A stretch of 64,000 bases of DNA, taken from Robertmurraya massiliosenegalensis JC6 (lineage in GTDB: Bacteria > Bacillota > Bacilli > Bacillales > Cytobacillaceae). The stretch is from the NCBI RefSeq assembly GCF_000311725.1, contig NZ_HE978511.1, forward strand, positions 178,610-242,609. Direction: 5' to 3'. Within the stretch, counting starts at the first letter, position 1; every line of letters begins with the position of its first letter. The translations under genes and the position numbers were made by a program. Positions 34,538 to 44,246 of the stretch are shown piece after piece. Under the pieces are notes generated by a model, which saw nothing but the letters and a program-made list of their open reading frames with translations, did not search any database and was not told the DNA's origin.

Positions 34538-35683
34538 TTACAGCCCCATGTTTTTTGCAATAATCGTCTTCATGATTTCATTTGTGCCTGCATAAATACT
34601 TGCTACTGGAATATCTCGATAGCGTCTAGCAATCTCGTATTCTTCCATATATCCATATCCACCATGTAATTGCATACACTCAGTCGCAATCTTTCTTGCA
34701 TTCTCCGTTAGCTTCCATTTCGCCATCGATACTTTCGTGACGATGTCTTCTCCATTCATATGCTCGAATATAAGTTGGTCGAGAAAGGCTCTTCCCATCT
34801 CAATATCTGTTGCCATTTCAGCCATTTTAAATTGTGTATTTTGAAATTTACTAATGGGCTTTCCGAAAGCTTCACGGCTTTTAATGTAAGACATGGTCAT
34901 TTCAAACATTTTTTCTGAAGCGGCTTGTGCTGCAATCGCAACAACTAATCGTTCCTGTTGAAGCTTTTCCATTAAATATTGAAAACCTTTCCCTTCTTCG
35001 CCGATAAGATTATCCTTTGGTACAAGGCAATCTTCAAAAATTAATTCTGCAGTGTCTTGGGAATGTAACCCAATCTTGTTTAATTTTCTCCCACGTGAGA
35101 AACCAGGCATATCCCTCTCAACAACCAAAAGACTGACTCCTTTGTGCTTTGGCACTGCTCGTGGTTCGGTCTTACAGGCTACGAGGATTAAGTCCGCTTG
35201 AATGCCGTTTGTAATAAATGTTTTTTGTCCATTTAATATATAGTGATCCCCTTTTTGCTTTGCTGTTGTTTGGATATTAGCAAGATCTGAACCAGCTCCT
35301 GGCTCTGTCATAGCAATCGCTGTAATCGTTTCACCTGTCACGCATTTCGGGAGCCAACGCTTTTTTTGCTCTTCCGTCCCATATGAAGTAATGTAAGGAA
35401 TGACAATATCATTATGAAGCCCTATTCCCACTAATCCAGAACCAACCTTTTCCAATTCTTCATTAATGATCACTGAAAAACCCCAATCAACTCCACTTCC
35501 CCCATACTCTTCCTCGACATCTGGACAAAGATAGCCTTGGGAACCCATCTTCTCCCAAAATGCTCGTGGAATTAACCGCTCTTCCTCCCATCTTTCGTAA
35601 AATGGATGAGCCTCTTTTTCAAGAAATTTTCGTAAAGCTTTTCGAAAAATTTCATGTTCTTCCTGTAAATATAAATGCTGCAT
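34538..35683 (-). CDS. Acyl-CoA dehydrogenase
   Basis: A 381-residue flavoprotein that introduces the first double bond in beta-oxidation. AMTEPGAGSDLANI and the later QLHGGYGYMEEYEIARRYRD are the two family signatures, and YAGTNEIMKTIIAKNMGL is the usual C-terminus, with the catalytic Glu expected in YAGTNEI as in medium/short-chain enzymes. It is first of a two-gene unit with the acyl-CoA ligase. A cre-like sequence lies just upstream at 35710-35723. Confidence 0.93.
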   Translation of the reverse strand: MQHLYLQEEHEIFRKALRKFLEKEAHPFYERWEEERLIPRAFWEKMGSQGYLCPDVEEEYGGSGVDWGFSVIINEELEKVGSGLVGIGLHNDIVIPYITSYGTEEQKKRWLPKCVTGETITAIAMTEPGAGSDLANIQTTAKQKGDHYILNGQKTFITNGIQADLILVACKTEPRAVPKHKGVSLLVVERDMPGFSRGRKLNKIGLHSQDTAELIFEDCLVPKDNLIGEEGKGFQYLMEKLQQERLVVAIAAQAASEKMFEMTMSYIKSREAFGKPISKFQNTQFKMAEMATDIEMGRAFLDQLIFEHMNGEDIVTKVSMAKWKLTENARKIATECMQLHGGYGYMEEYEIARRYRDIPVASIYAGTNEIMKTIIAKNMGL

Positions 35684-35709
35684 GTCAAATCCCTCTCTTT
35701 TGGAGAATA

Positions 35710-35723
35710 AGAAAACGCTTACT
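35710..35723 (-). promoter_or_regulatory. cre-like site before the fatty-acid genes
   Basis: The minus strand reads AGTAAGCGTTTTCT; compared with TGNAANCGNWNNCA the core AA-N-CG-N4-C is kept and the two outermost bases differ. It lies 27-40 bases upstream of the dehydrogenase ATG. CcpA repression of fatty-acid degradation is known in Bacillus. Weak match. Confidence 0.35.
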
Positions 35724-35902
35724 TTTATTTTAATATATATTTAGTATTTTTAAAATATTTATATTATTAAATTAATTTCGCAATTATGCTTCTCAAGTTA
35801 AAAAAGAACGAATTTTATATGGGTCGCTTCAAAAAAATGCTAAAAATCTTCGTTTTTAAATGACCACCATTGTAATATCGCCTCTGTTGGGAAAATGAAA
35901 TA

Positions 35903-35931
35903 TAAAAAAGAAGAGAGTTTCGTCTCTTCCT
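35903..35931 (-). terminator. Terminator after selB
   Basis: On the minus strand GAAGAGA pairs with TCTCTTC around CGAAAC and is followed by TTTTTTATA. Confidence 0.8.
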
Positions 35932-37809
35932 CTACTTCCAAATACGTTTATTTCCCGCTCTTATAGTTAATCCTCTTCGATCTAACGTCTCAAGAAATGG
36001 AATCATATATTTCCGCGATAAACCAAGGACATCCTTTGCTTCACCTACTTCAAATTCTTTTTCGGTATGACTTTTTAGTTTCGCCACTGATTCTTTAAAG
36101 ACATCTCCATGCCAGTAAAATTGACCATCTAAGGCAGCAATTTGCTCAGTATCTTCTAAAAATTTTCGTAAATCAAAAGCGATATTGTCTGGAATTCCAG
36201 CATCTTTCAAATAATTAGTAAAGTATTGAACCTGCATCCCATCAGATTTCAGCTTCTGAATCAAGTTTTCCGAACGTGCTTGCCAATTTTTCGGAACATG
36301 GGCCTCAAATTCATTTAACGAGATAAATTGCTCTTTTCGTTTGAATACCCCCCTTTTAATTCCTTCTTCAATCACGTAATCGAGCAACCCTTTCGGATAT
36401 TGTTTCACTAAAGCTTGAATGAACTCTCCTTTATTCAGTCCTTGCTTCATTGGAAAATTCGTATGGTAATCCCGGAGTCGGTTGTATAATTCTTCTTCAA
36501 TTACTTCAACAAGCACTTTTAATGTAAACTCTTTTCCGTTGTATAAAACAAAGTCTTCACTTTGTAACTCTTCTTTGAGCACATCTTTTTCAAGAGATGT
36601 TCTCGTGATTAATTCGTCAAGTAATAAACTTTTCGATTCCATTAATGCCGTTACAATTCTTTCTCCAGGCGTCCCTTCTTTTTTCTGTTCTAACTCTGAA
36701 ATCGTCCGTTCCCCAAATCGATATTTTTGCCCTTGAGGATCGATTACCCAACCGCCACCAATTGTTTCTTGTGGACTTGGCCTTCGTAAAATAAAGCGAT
36801 CTCCTCGCTTTGTGACAATCTCTTCATCTAAACGAATTTGGCAAAGAATTTCATCATTTTCTTCTTTTAGTTCATTTCGGTCAAAGAAAACGATCCGGCC
36901 CATCACCTCTGCCGTACCAATATGACATTTAATTGGCATCCTTTGCTTTACCATGTAATCCAAATCTTCAACAACTCGTATAGCGACATCGATCGTTCTC
37001 GTTACATTAAAGTGCTCAGAAGAAACGACAACATCTCCACGTTCAAGGTCATCTTTAGAAACACCTGATAAATTAATAGCTGCCCGCTGACCAGCAAACG
37101 CTTCTTTCGCTGGATGATGATGAACCTGGATTTGTCGTGCCCTCACTTCTAGACCCTTCGGAATAACTGTTAGGGATTGGCCTTCTTCCACCATTCCTTC
37201 GTACACGGTTCCCCTCACAACAGTACCTTGCCCTTTAACCGTAAACACTTGATCAATAGGTAAACGAAATGCACCTTTTACATCTCGCATTTCTCGTTCT
37301 TTTAACATATGTATAATCTGCTCTTTCAAACTTTCCACTCCGAATTTCGAAATACTGTCCACTAAAACGATTGGCGCATCTTCATAAACGGTTCCGATTA
37401 ATTCTTCTTTAATATCCTCTTTTACGAGCTCGATAAATTCTTCTTCGACCCGATCAATTTTTGAAATTGCAACAAGCCCATTTTTTATCCCTAAAAATCC
37501 TAAAATATCTAGGTGTTCTCTTGTTTGTGGCATCACACCTTCATCTGCAGCAACGACCAGTACAACTAAATCAATTCCTGCTACACCAGCAATCATTTGT
37601 CGTATAAACCGTTCATGACCTGGTACATCCACGACTGATATTTGTATTTCATTATCTTCATAAAGAGGAGCAAATCCCAATTCAATCGAAATTTGACGTT
37701 CTTTCTCCTCTTTTAAACGATCCGTATCCACATTCGTTAATGCCTTCGTCAGCGTCGTCTTTCCGTGGTCAATATGCCCTGCCATTCCAATCGTAAAATA
37801 TCTTTTCAT
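35932..37809 (-). CDS. selB: Selenocysteine-specific elongation factor SelB
   Basis: A 625-residue translational GTPase. G1 is GMAGHIDHGKTTLTKALT, G3 DVPGHERFIRQM, G4 reads ISKID; the beta-barrel domains follow (TVKGQGTVVRGTVYEG), and the last 200 residues form winged helices ending RKYMIPFLETLDRRGLTIRAG, the SECIS-binding end of SelB. It carries Sec-tRNA to UGA codons next to an mRNA hairpin. selA and selD are not in the window, and no selenoprotein gene with an in-frame TGA was found. ATG 37809 has GGAAGGG upstream. Monocistronic with its own terminator. Confidence 0.94.
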   Translation of the reverse strand: MKRYFTIGMAGHIDHGKTTLTKALTNVDTDRLKEEKERQISIELGFAPLYEDNEIQISVVDVPGHERFIRQMIAGVAGIDLVVLVVAADEGVMPQTREHLDILGFLGIKNGLVAISKIDRVEEEFIELVKEDIKEELIGTVYEDAPIVLVDSISKFGVESLKEQIIHMLKEREMRDVKGAFRLPIDQVFTVKGQGTVVRGTVYEGMVEEGQSLTVIPKGLEVRARQIQVHHHPAKEAFAGQRAAINLSGVSKDDLERGDVVVSSEHFNVTRTIDVAIRVVEDLDYMVKQRMPIKCHIGTAEVMGRIVFFDRNELKEENDEILCQIRLDEEIVTKRGDRFILRRPSPQETIGGGWVIDPQGQKYRFGERTISELEQKKEGTPGERIVTALMESKSLLLDELITRTSLEKDVLKEELQSEDFVLYNGKEFTLKVLVEVIEEELYNRLRDYHTNFPMKQGLNKGEFIQALVKQYPKGLLDYVIEEGIKRGVFKRKEQFISLNEFEAHVPKNWQARSENLIQKLKSDGMQVQYFTNYLKDAGIPDNIAFDLRKFLEDTEQIAALDGQFYWHGDVFKESVAKLKSHTEKEFEVGEAKDVLGLSRKYMIPFLETLDRRGLTIRAGNKRIWK

Positions 37810-37981
37810 TCTGACTTTCCCTTCCTTTATCTATGTAAATTAACTGTAGCTTGAAATACGGTTACTTTCAAGGATGAACATCACAGTTTTATTTAAAGGC
37901 CACAATGTTTACGAAAATAGCCTATTTTCATGAATAGTGTTGAAAATTTAGAAAAGCTAAAAGAAAAAAGGAGAGCTAAAA

Positions 37982-38302
37982 ATGAAAAAAATACTCATAA
38001 GTTTGATGCTTTTATCTGTACCGTTTGCTTTTGTGATAAATCATTCATCATTTATTCAAGCGGAAGAAAAGTATGCAAAGTGGGGCCAGCTTGCTGTTAG
38101 TAAAACAAAGGAGAAATACCCAAATGCAGAAATTAAAGATTATAAACATGAAGGACGTGTTCAAGGAACAAACACCACTGTTGAAAAATTTAAGCTATGG
38201 CTTAAGGAGAAAGATAAAGAATTCGGTGTATTAGTAAGTATTGAATATGATAAAGAATCGGAACGTGTCATTGATATAACGTATAAAGAGGTTGAAAAAT
38301 AA
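37982..38302 (+). CDS. Secreted DUF3889-family protein (YqzG-like)
   Basis: A 106-residue protein with a signal peptide (MKKILISLMLLSVPFAFVIN, cleavage probably near residue 27, FIQAEE). The mature part contains KYAKWGQLAVSKTKEKYPNA and KLWLKEKDKEFGVLVSIEYD, which I recognise as DUF3889, a small family typified by B. subtilis YqzG. Function unknown, probably exported. AAAGGAGAGC sits seven bases before ATG 37982. Single gene, diverging from selB. Confidence 0.85.
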   Translation: MKKILISLMLLSVPFAFVINHSSFIQAEEKYAKWGQLAVSKTKEKYPNAEIKDYKHEGRVQGTNTTVEKFKLWLKEKDKEFGVLVSIEYDKESERVIDITYKEVEK

Positions 38303-38368
38303 TAAGTGCCATTGTTTTCATAGGGGTGTCGCAATCATTTAAAGGAAGTGCTCTATCTGATTTATAAA

Positions 38369-38430
38369 AGGAGAGATTTTTGCTTATTGATTCAAAAATT
38401 TTTTGCTTTCCATAAGCGGAAAATCTCCCC
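38369..38430. repeat. Long imperfect inverted repeat
   Basis: GGAGAGATTTTTGCTTAT (38370-38387) and ATAAGCGGAAAATCTCCC (38412-38429) pair imperfectly over about 17 bp around a 24-base AT-rich loop. It lies downstream of the DUF3889 gene. A weak terminator or a remnant of a small repeat element are both possible. Confidence 0.4.
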
Positions 38431-38528
38431 TAGTCTCAATAAAACGAGCATACTTTAACATTAAGCAAAAAGCGTCCACACATATTTTCGGCGCCTACTT
38501 GACTAACCTCATACCTATATTTGTCAAC

Positions 38529-39038
38529 TTATCCCAGTCGTTCCATTAGTGCTTCAATCTCGCGATTATTCCGTACCATAATAACCTGTTTCGTGTCCTT
38601 GAACGTCTCGCATCGTTGCGCCATTTTCTTTTTGCGACGGTGATAGGTCGTTAGGATAAATTTAATAAACTGCCAATCGATCTTCTCCTCACAGCCTGGA
38701 GTCATATCGCTCCTTGTTCTTCCATGATTTTGAATCCTCCTTTTGACAACTCGATACAGACAGGTGAGGAGTGGCTTTTCCACATAGACGATCGTGTCTG
38801 CATGATTAAAGCGAAGATCAAACGTACTACTATAATTCCCCTCGATAATCCATTGTGATTGCTGTACAATCACCTCTTGAGCTTTGCTGAAATCTTCCAT
38901 TTCTGCTTCAACCCAACCTGGTTTCCAGTAAAGAGTGTCTAAATGATAAACTGGGATGTCCAATTTCTTTGCTATTTTTTTTGCCAATGTTGATTTTCCT
39001 ACACCTGATGAGACACCGATAACCATAATTTTCTTCAT
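38529..39038 (-). CDS. P-loop kinase-like protein (FlaR/topology-modulation type)
   Basis: A 169-residue P-loop NTPase of the adenylate-kinase-like FlaR/DNA topology modulation group. Walker A is GVSSGVGKST, then HLDTLYWKPGWVE, WIIEGNYSSTFDLRFNHADTI and RRIQNHGRTRSDMTPGCEE, all typical. These proteins are annotated as nucleotide kinases without proven substrate. ATG 39038 overlaps the stop of the upstream YwaF-like gene (ATGA) and has GAGAGGGG at five bases, so the two genes are coupled. Confidence 0.87.
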   Translation of the reverse strand: MKKIMVIGVSSGVGKSTLAKKIAKKLDIPVYHLDTLYWKPGWVEAEMEDFSKAQEVIVQQSQWIIEGNYSSTFDLRFNHADTIVYVEKPLLTCLYRVVKRRIQNHGRTRSDMTPGCEEKIDWQFIKFILTTYHRRKKKMAQRCETFKDTKQVIMVRNNREIEALMERLG

Positions 39039-39745
39039 TTTTTCCCCTCTCTCTTTATCCAAGGAAGATACAATATAAAAAACAATATAAAGGCAATACC
39101 TTCTAACACTAGAATATAAAAAGGATACGGACCTAAATAATCAAGTAAAGATGGATTTGAAGGCTTACGAGCTAAAAACATATAGTTTCCACCAGTCACG
39201 ACATTTGCCAAATAGGCAAGTATAGCTGAAAGATTCAGAAACGTGAAAGCTTCCCACATCCCTCTCTTTGTCACGACATATCTTTTTATACATACATAAA
39301 ACAAAGCCACCCAAATAATCAACATATGCGTTATAAAAAACTGAAAAAAACGGAAATGGGGAAACCCTACAAATAGTTCTGGTGTCACGATCGCTTGTAC
39401 GGCACCGGCCAATCCAAGAAAATAGACAAACTGAAATATATGCTTCGAATCGGTTACGAGTAGAACGAGGCAAAGAAGTAAGCTGATGGAGCAAAGATGA
39501 AACGGTAATGCAAAGGTCATATCCCATTGTTCACCGGCATACAACCAAATATGGTAAAGTGATTCAAGAAGAAAGAGTCCTATAAACATGGCAATCTTTA
39601 TCACTCTTTCACTTTTTTTAAGCGACTCTCTGAATTTCACAATACATAAACAAACGAATAAAAACACGATCAGAACGATGACATGATAAGCAGAAAATAT
39701 TTGAAAGGGATAGAGCTCATATTGATGTCCAAAAAAGCCGTTCAA
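39035..39745 (-). CDS. YwaF-like integral membrane protein (TIGR02206)
   Basis: A 236-residue membrane protein with six to seven helices. FHLCSISLLLCLVLL, HMLIIWVALFYVCIKRYV and GGNYMFLARKPSNPSLLDYL followed by GPYPFYI are the landmarks of the YwaF family, whose function is unknown. I prefer TTG 39745 (LNGFFGHQYELYPF) since AGGGGAGA stands six bases upstream; ATG 39763 has no ribosome site. It is first of a coupled pair with the P-loop protein. Confidence 0.82.
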   Translation of the reverse strand: MNGFFGHQYELYPFQIFSAYHVIVLIVFLFVCLCIVKFRESLKKSERVIKIAMFIGLFLLESLYHIWLYAGEQWDMTFALPFHLCSISLLLCLVLLVTDSKHIFQFVYFLGLAGAVQAIVTPELFVGFPHFRFFQFFITHMLIIWVALFYVCIKRYVVTKRGMWEAFTFLNLSAILAYLANVVTGGNYMFLARKPSNPSLLDYLGPYPFYILVLEGIAFILFFILYLPWIKREGKK

Positions 39746-39791
39746 CCTATTCTCCCCTCTCATCAATTTAATATCTGTATTATAATGGAAA

Positions 39792-39838
39792 CACAAAAAA
39801 ATAACTACACGATCCGAAAATCGAGTAGTTATTTTTAG
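39792..39838 (-). terminator. Terminator after sbcC
   Basis: On the minus strand AAAATAACTAC pairs with GTAGTTATTTT, with an inner CGAT/ATCG pairing, followed by TTTGTG. The T/A tails make it possibly bidirectional. Confidence 0.75.
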
Positions 39839-39840
39839 CA

Positions 39841-42800
39841 TTAATTTAGAAAATGAAAGGCTGTCGTACTACCTGTTTGTGTCGCTGTTACTTCAAGTCT
39901 TGCATCAATTCGTTCACGGAGTTCTGGAACATGAGAAATGATCCCAACCAATCGTCCACTACTTTGAATATCAATCAGTGCTTCTATCGCTTGATCCAGA
40001 GACTCCGGATCCAAGGTTCCAAATCCTTCATCTATAAACATCGTCTCTAACGATACGCCCCCAGCGTAATTTTGCACGACATCTGCCAGTCCTAATGCAA
40101 GGGAAAGAGCAGCTTTAAAGCTTTCTCCACCAGATAAGGTTTTAACATGACGTTCTTGCCCTGTGTATTGATCAAACACAAGTAACTCTAGACCACTTTG
40201 CGCATTGCCCTTCGCTCGGTCTCTTTTCCGAAGCATTTCATAACGACCACTGGTCATCTTCAATAATCGTCCATTTGCTACCTGTAAAATATCATCTAAA
40301 AAGGCTGCTAGCACATAGCGTTCGAATGTAATTTTTGATGCATTTTGGCCGCGGGTAATATCGTATAGCTCACCGACCAATTTGTAGCGCTCTTCTAGTG
40401 TCTTCATCTCTGCATTAATCCGAATAATGGAATCGCGGATTTGTTCATTATCCTTCTTTTTAATGAGAAGATTCGTATACTGATCACTCAATTCCCCGAT
40501 TAGCTTTTGAACATCTTGTACCGCTTGCTGTAACTCTGCCAAATTAGGCTTGTCCACATCTTGCAAGGCTTCCACTAATTCTTGATAGCGGTCGCTAACA
40601 GAACGAAGCTCTTGATGATACTCAAGAATGTCTTTTTCAAGCTGTTGAATTTGACTAGGAGTCCTTTTAGCACGGTTAAATTGCTTATAGTCGGCAAAAT
40701 CTTGTTCCTTCATTTGTGTCAGAAACGCTTGACGCTCTATATTCAATTCTGCTTCTTTTTCAGTGGCGTGTTTCTCCACTGTTTCAAAAGCACTTTGTTC
40801 AGAAGAAAACTTTTCCTTCGTTTCTTGATAATTCTTTTGTGCTGTTTCCAAATTTTTCACAAACGTTTCATGAGTTCTTACTGCTTCCTGCCATTTGCGC
40901 TCGAAAGCTTGAATCGTCCGTAATTCCTCTGGTATACGCGAGATCGCCCCATTTAATTGCGTATTTTTCTCCGTATACACGAGTGATTTCTCATTAACCA
41001 GAGTCTTAAGATCGGCCACTTTCTTTTCAAGAAGAAGTTTTCTCTCTTCGTACGACTTGATCTCATTCGTAATTTTCTCCAACCGCGCTTGTTTTTCTAC
41101 GAGCCCTCTATGCTCCTCCTGTAAAGCTTTCTTTCGATCAAGTAAAAAGAGTTTGTATGGTTCTAGATTTTCTTGAGTAAAATCTGGACGAAGCTTCAGC
41201 AGTTCTTGATTGATTTCCTCGAGTACCTCTAATCCTGTTTTCACGCGATATTGCACATCTAGAAACGCTGCTTCAATCTTTGATTTCTCTTGTTCTATCG
41301 TCGAGACTTGCAATTTTGCGGCTTTTAGATCGTTTTCATCTGGGATCAATCCTGCACCTTCTGTGGCCGGATTCGGATGCTCCAACGATCCACAAACAGG
41401 ACAAGCATCTCCCTCATGCAGTTGACGTGCTAGATTCGCAGCTTGTCCATGGAACCACCTATTTTCTAGCTCTTCAACCGTTGCCTTCGCATCTTCAAGT
41501 CGCACTTTAGCACTCATAAGCATTCCTTGATTTTGTTCGAATTTTTTATCGTACTCGTTATTTTTTTGCCATTGTAACTCATATTTACCAACGAGTGTCT
41601 TTTCTGTTTCAAACCTTTCCATATTGCGCTCATTTTCAATTAGTTGAACGGCTACTTTCTCTAACAAGGATTTCTCTTCTACAAGCTTCGTTAACTCAAC
41701 TCCGACACGTTGAAAAGCTTCTTCTGATTGCTTTTGTTGTTCAAGTAGTTGCTCGGTCCCCGCTTTTAGTTGATGCACCTCTTCCTCCAGAAGCGCAAAT
41801 GAAGTCACTTCTTCTTTCATTTGTTGGAGGGAATGGATTTCGGCTTGTGCTTGCTTTCGCTCATCTTCTCTCTCCAATTCTTTTTGGAGAATTTCCTCAT
41901 ATTTGTGTAAAAGTCGTTTTAGTTCCTCTACTCTTTGTTGTCTTACTTTCATATCTGCAACAAGTGTATCCTGTTCTTTTTTAAGGCGATGACAAAGTTC
42001 ATCCTGCTTAGCTAAAATAGAAGCCTTATTGGCCTGCGCAATTTCCTTTTCTTTTCCCAGGATTGTTTCTTTTTCATTTTCGAGCTTTTCCTTTTTGACA
42101 CCTAAGTCGTCTCTCATGGCCATTTGTTTGACGATATTTTCTGCTTCATATAACTTTTGTACGAGAAGCTCTTTATCCTTTTCTTTTGTGTCCTTCTCAA
42201 GCTGAATTTGTTCTAGTTTCTCGCCCATTTTTTCAATTTCATCTTCTAAAAGCGGAAATAAGAGGACATCATTTTCACTACCAGCTTCTAAATAAGCTTG
42301 TAATTCCTTATTATAAAGGGCGGTAATTTTTCGAAGGAGTAAAGTTCTTTCTTCTTGTTGTTTTTCAACTGTTCTCTTTAATCCAGTTGCTTCTTCCTTC
42401 AGCTTGTCCTCCACCCTTTTGTAAATTTCCGTGTGGAATAAGCGCTGCAAAATCGCCTCTTTTTCCTTACTATCTGAGGTTAATAGTTTGCGAAATTCAC
42501 CTTGTGGAATCATTAAAATTTGGCGGAATTGATTGCTGTCGATGAGCATGATCTCTTTAATCTTCTCGTCCACATCTCTAACATTTGCAGCTACAAGTTG
42601 CTTTTCTCCATGTTCATCAAATAGATATAATTCAGCGCTCGCGCCAATGGTACGATAACCGTCGCCCCGTTCTTTTTTCTTTTCCTGTTGGGGTGAACGG
42701 ACAATGAAATAGGCTTTCCCTCTCAAGCTAAACTTTAAGGAGACTTCTGTATGGAGGTCATCGGGAGCAAACTGACTTCTAAGTTCTGGACCGTTGCGAT

Positions 42801-42978
42801 CCTCGCCACTTGCTTTTCCATAAATCGCATAGCTAATCCCATCAAAAATCGTCGTTTTCCCAGAACCTGTTTTTCCTGAAATAACAAACATCGTCCGGCT
42901 TCCTAATTCACTAAAGTCAATCATTTCACGCCCAGCATAAGGACCAAAAGCCTGCATCGTTAACGTAATCGGCCTCAT
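39841..42978 (-). CDS. sbcC: Exonuclease SbcC (Rad50-like ATPase)
   Basis: A 1045-residue SMC-like ATPase, partner of SbcD in cutting DNA hairpins and blocked ends. The N-terminal head has Walker A SGKTGSGKTTIFDGISYAI; long coiled coils surround the zinc hook GDACPVCGSLEHP near residue 500; the C-terminal head has LSGGESFKAALSLALGLAD and FIDEGFGTLD. ATG 42978 overlaps the sbcD stop as ATGA and has GAGGAGGGAG; the frame is open 12 codons upstream inside sbcD. Confidence 0.95.
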   Translation of the reverse strand: MRPITLTMQAFGPYAGREMIDFSELGSRTMFVISGKTGSGKTTIFDGISYAIYGKASGEDRNGPELRSQFAPDDLHTEVSLKFSLRGKAYFIVRSPQQEKKKERGDGYRTIGASAELYLFDEHGEKQLVAANVRDVDEKIKEIMLIDSNQFRQILMIPQGEFRKLLTSDSKEKEAILQRLFHTEIYKRVEDKLKEEATGLKRTVEKQQEERTLLLRKITALYNKELQAYLEAGSENDVLLFPLLEDEIEKMGEKLEQIQLEKDTKEKDKELLVQKLYEAENIVKQMAMRDDLGVKKEKLENEKETILGKEKEIAQANKASILAKQDELCHRLKKEQDTLVADMKVRQQRVEELKRLLHKYEEILQKELEREDERKQAQAEIHSLQQMKEEVTSFALLEEEVHQLKAGTEQLLEQQKQSEEAFQRVGVELTKLVEEKSLLEKVAVQLIENERNMERFETEKTLVGKYELQWQKNNEYDKKFEQNQGMLMSAKVRLEDAKATVEELENRWFHGQAANLARQLHEGDACPVCGSLEHPNPATEGAGLIPDENDLKAAKLQVSTIEQEKSKIEAAFLDVQYRVKTGLEVLEEINQELLKLRPDFTQENLEPYKLFLLDRKKALQEEHRGLVEKQARLEKITNEIKSYEERKLLLEKKVADLKTLVNEKSLVYTEKNTQLNGAISRIPEELRTIQAFERKWQEAVRTHETFVKNLETAQKNYQETKEKFSSEQSAFETVEKHATEKEAELNIERQAFLTQMKEQDFADYKQFNRAKRTPSQIQQLEKDILEYHQELRSVSDRYQELVEALQDVDKPNLAELQQAVQDVQKLIGELSDQYTNLLIKKKDNEQIRDSIIRINAEMKTLEERYKLVGELYDITRGQNASKITFERYVLAAFLDDILQVANGRLLKMTSGRYEMLRKRDRAKGNAQSGLELLVFDQYTGQERHVKTLSGGESFKAALSLALGLADVVQNYAGGVSLETMFIDEGFGTLDPESLDQAIEALIDIQSSGRLVGIISHVPELRERIDARLEVTATQTGSTTAFHFLN

Positions 42979-44120
42979 TTCGCTCCCTCCTCTACGAGCA
43001 CCTCGTTGATACAATTTGCCATCACTTGTTTCTTATCTTCGGTGAAATCAGCAGTTGTCATTTCCATATAAAATTGCTCAAATAATTCTAATTCTGATTT
43101 CTTTTCTTCTCGATGAGCGGTAACTTGATCTCTTTGTTTCATATCTTGCAGGTTAATTTTTCGCTCTAGATGAAGAACATTCGGGTACACTTGACGGAGC
43201 TTATTGATTGGATCGATAAGTGCCCCTTCATCATGTAACGTTATTTTTAAATAATCATCTAATTTTTGCTTTTCATAAAAACTTGGGTCTAATAACTCCT
43301 CTAAATACCCTCCTAGTTCGCGCATATCCTGCTTTGGAGCAAGGGAATGATAGCGAACTTCGAAGGAACCATTCTCATTCATCTCAACAATTTGAACTGA
43401 TTTTTTTTGTTTCGCTTCTGAAAAAGAATATTTTAATAATGAACCAGAGTAAAAGATTTTGTCATGTTTGATTGCATCTGGACTATGAAGATGCCCTAAT
43501 GCCGTATAGGAAAATGGTTCGAATAATTCTTGACCTACACATCCTGACCCTCCTACGGATAGTGTTCTCTCAGAGTCGGAAGTATTTCCCCCTAGTACAA
43601 AGGCATGTCCAACAAAAACATTCGGTTCATTTACATTGATTGTTTCTTCTATTTTGCCAATTACGGCTTTCATCGCATCTTGATGCGAATGAATAGAATC
43701 ATCCTCTAGCAAATGTCTGACCATACCTGGTTCAGCATAGGGTACCAAATAGAAATTAACACCATTTAAACGGATAGGCTCAAATGATTTTTGCAGCTTT
43801 CCTGTCAAATAGAAATGACTGTTTCGATACCATGAGCTCCCAAAAGATAACCTCTCTGCACTATCATGATTTCCAGCTATCGCAATGATTGGTGTCTTTA
43901 ATTCTACATTCATCTTAAAAAGCATTTCGTCCAGAAGTTCTACCGCATCAGTCGGCGGCACGGAACGGTCATATAAATCTCCGGCAATAATAACAGCATC
44001 TGGCTGTTCTTCCTCTACTAATTTAACAAATTCATTTAAGACAACTCGTTGATCCTCTGTCATGTATAGACCGTGCACAAGCTTTCCTAAATGCCAGTCT
44101 GCAGTATGAATAAATTTCAT
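42975..44120 (-). CDS. sbcD: Exonuclease SbcD (Mre11-like nuclease)
   Basis: A 381-residue calcineurin-like phosphoesterase. Metal motifs are visible in order: IHTADWHLGK, IIAGDLYDRSVPP, IAGNHDSAERL, VGHAFVLGG and ALGHLHSPDAI. With SbcC it forms the ATP-dependent nuclease that processes palindromic or protein-blocked DNA. ATG 44120 is favoured, with GAGGTG six bases upstream, over GTG 44129. It is translationally coupled to sbcC. Confidence 0.95.
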   Translation of the reverse strand: MKFIHTADWHLGKLVHGLYMTEDQRVVLNEFVKLVEEEQPDAVIIAGDLYDRSVPPTDAVELLDEMLFKMNVELKTPIIAIAGNHDSAERLSFGSSWYRNSHFYLTGKLQKSFEPIRLNGVNFYLVPYAEPGMVRHLLEDDSIHSHQDAMKAVIGKIEETINVNEPNVFVGHAFVLGGNTSDSERTLSVGGSGCVGQELFEPFSYTALGHLHSPDAIKHDKIFYSGSLLKYSFSEAKQKKSVQIVEMNENGSFEVRYHSLAPKQDMRELGGYLEELLDPSFYEKQKLDDYLKITLHDEGALIDPINKLRQVYPNVLHLERKINLQDMKQRDQVTAHREEKKSELELFEQFYMEMTTADFTEDKKQVMANCINEVLVEEGAK

Positions 44121-44199
44121 CATCTTCACCTCGTTTATCTGTCATCATTATACCAGTTTTTAAAAACGATGAACTTTATAATAAATGGAATTCATCCAA

Positions 44200-44236
44200 A
44201 TTAAAAACAGCTCAACCAAATGGTTGAGCTGTTTAA
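44200..44236 (-). terminator. Terminator after the cold-shock gene
   Basis: AAACAGCTCAACCA and TGGTTGAGCTGTTT pair over 14 bp with a 3-base loop, then TTTAATTT on the minus strand. Confidence 0.88.
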
Positions 44237-44246
44237 ACATTTACAA

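Noticed and set aside
38366-38455. 23-codon TTG-start ORF after AAAGGAGA downstream of the DUF3889 gene
   Set aside because: Spacing from the ribosome site is too long and the frame lies across the inverted repeat; no protein-like composition.
41595-41984. 129-codon open frame antisense to sbcC
   Set aside because: Mirror of the coiled-coil codons of sbcC (Glu/Lys/Leu codons read as Leu/Phe/Ser); no start context.
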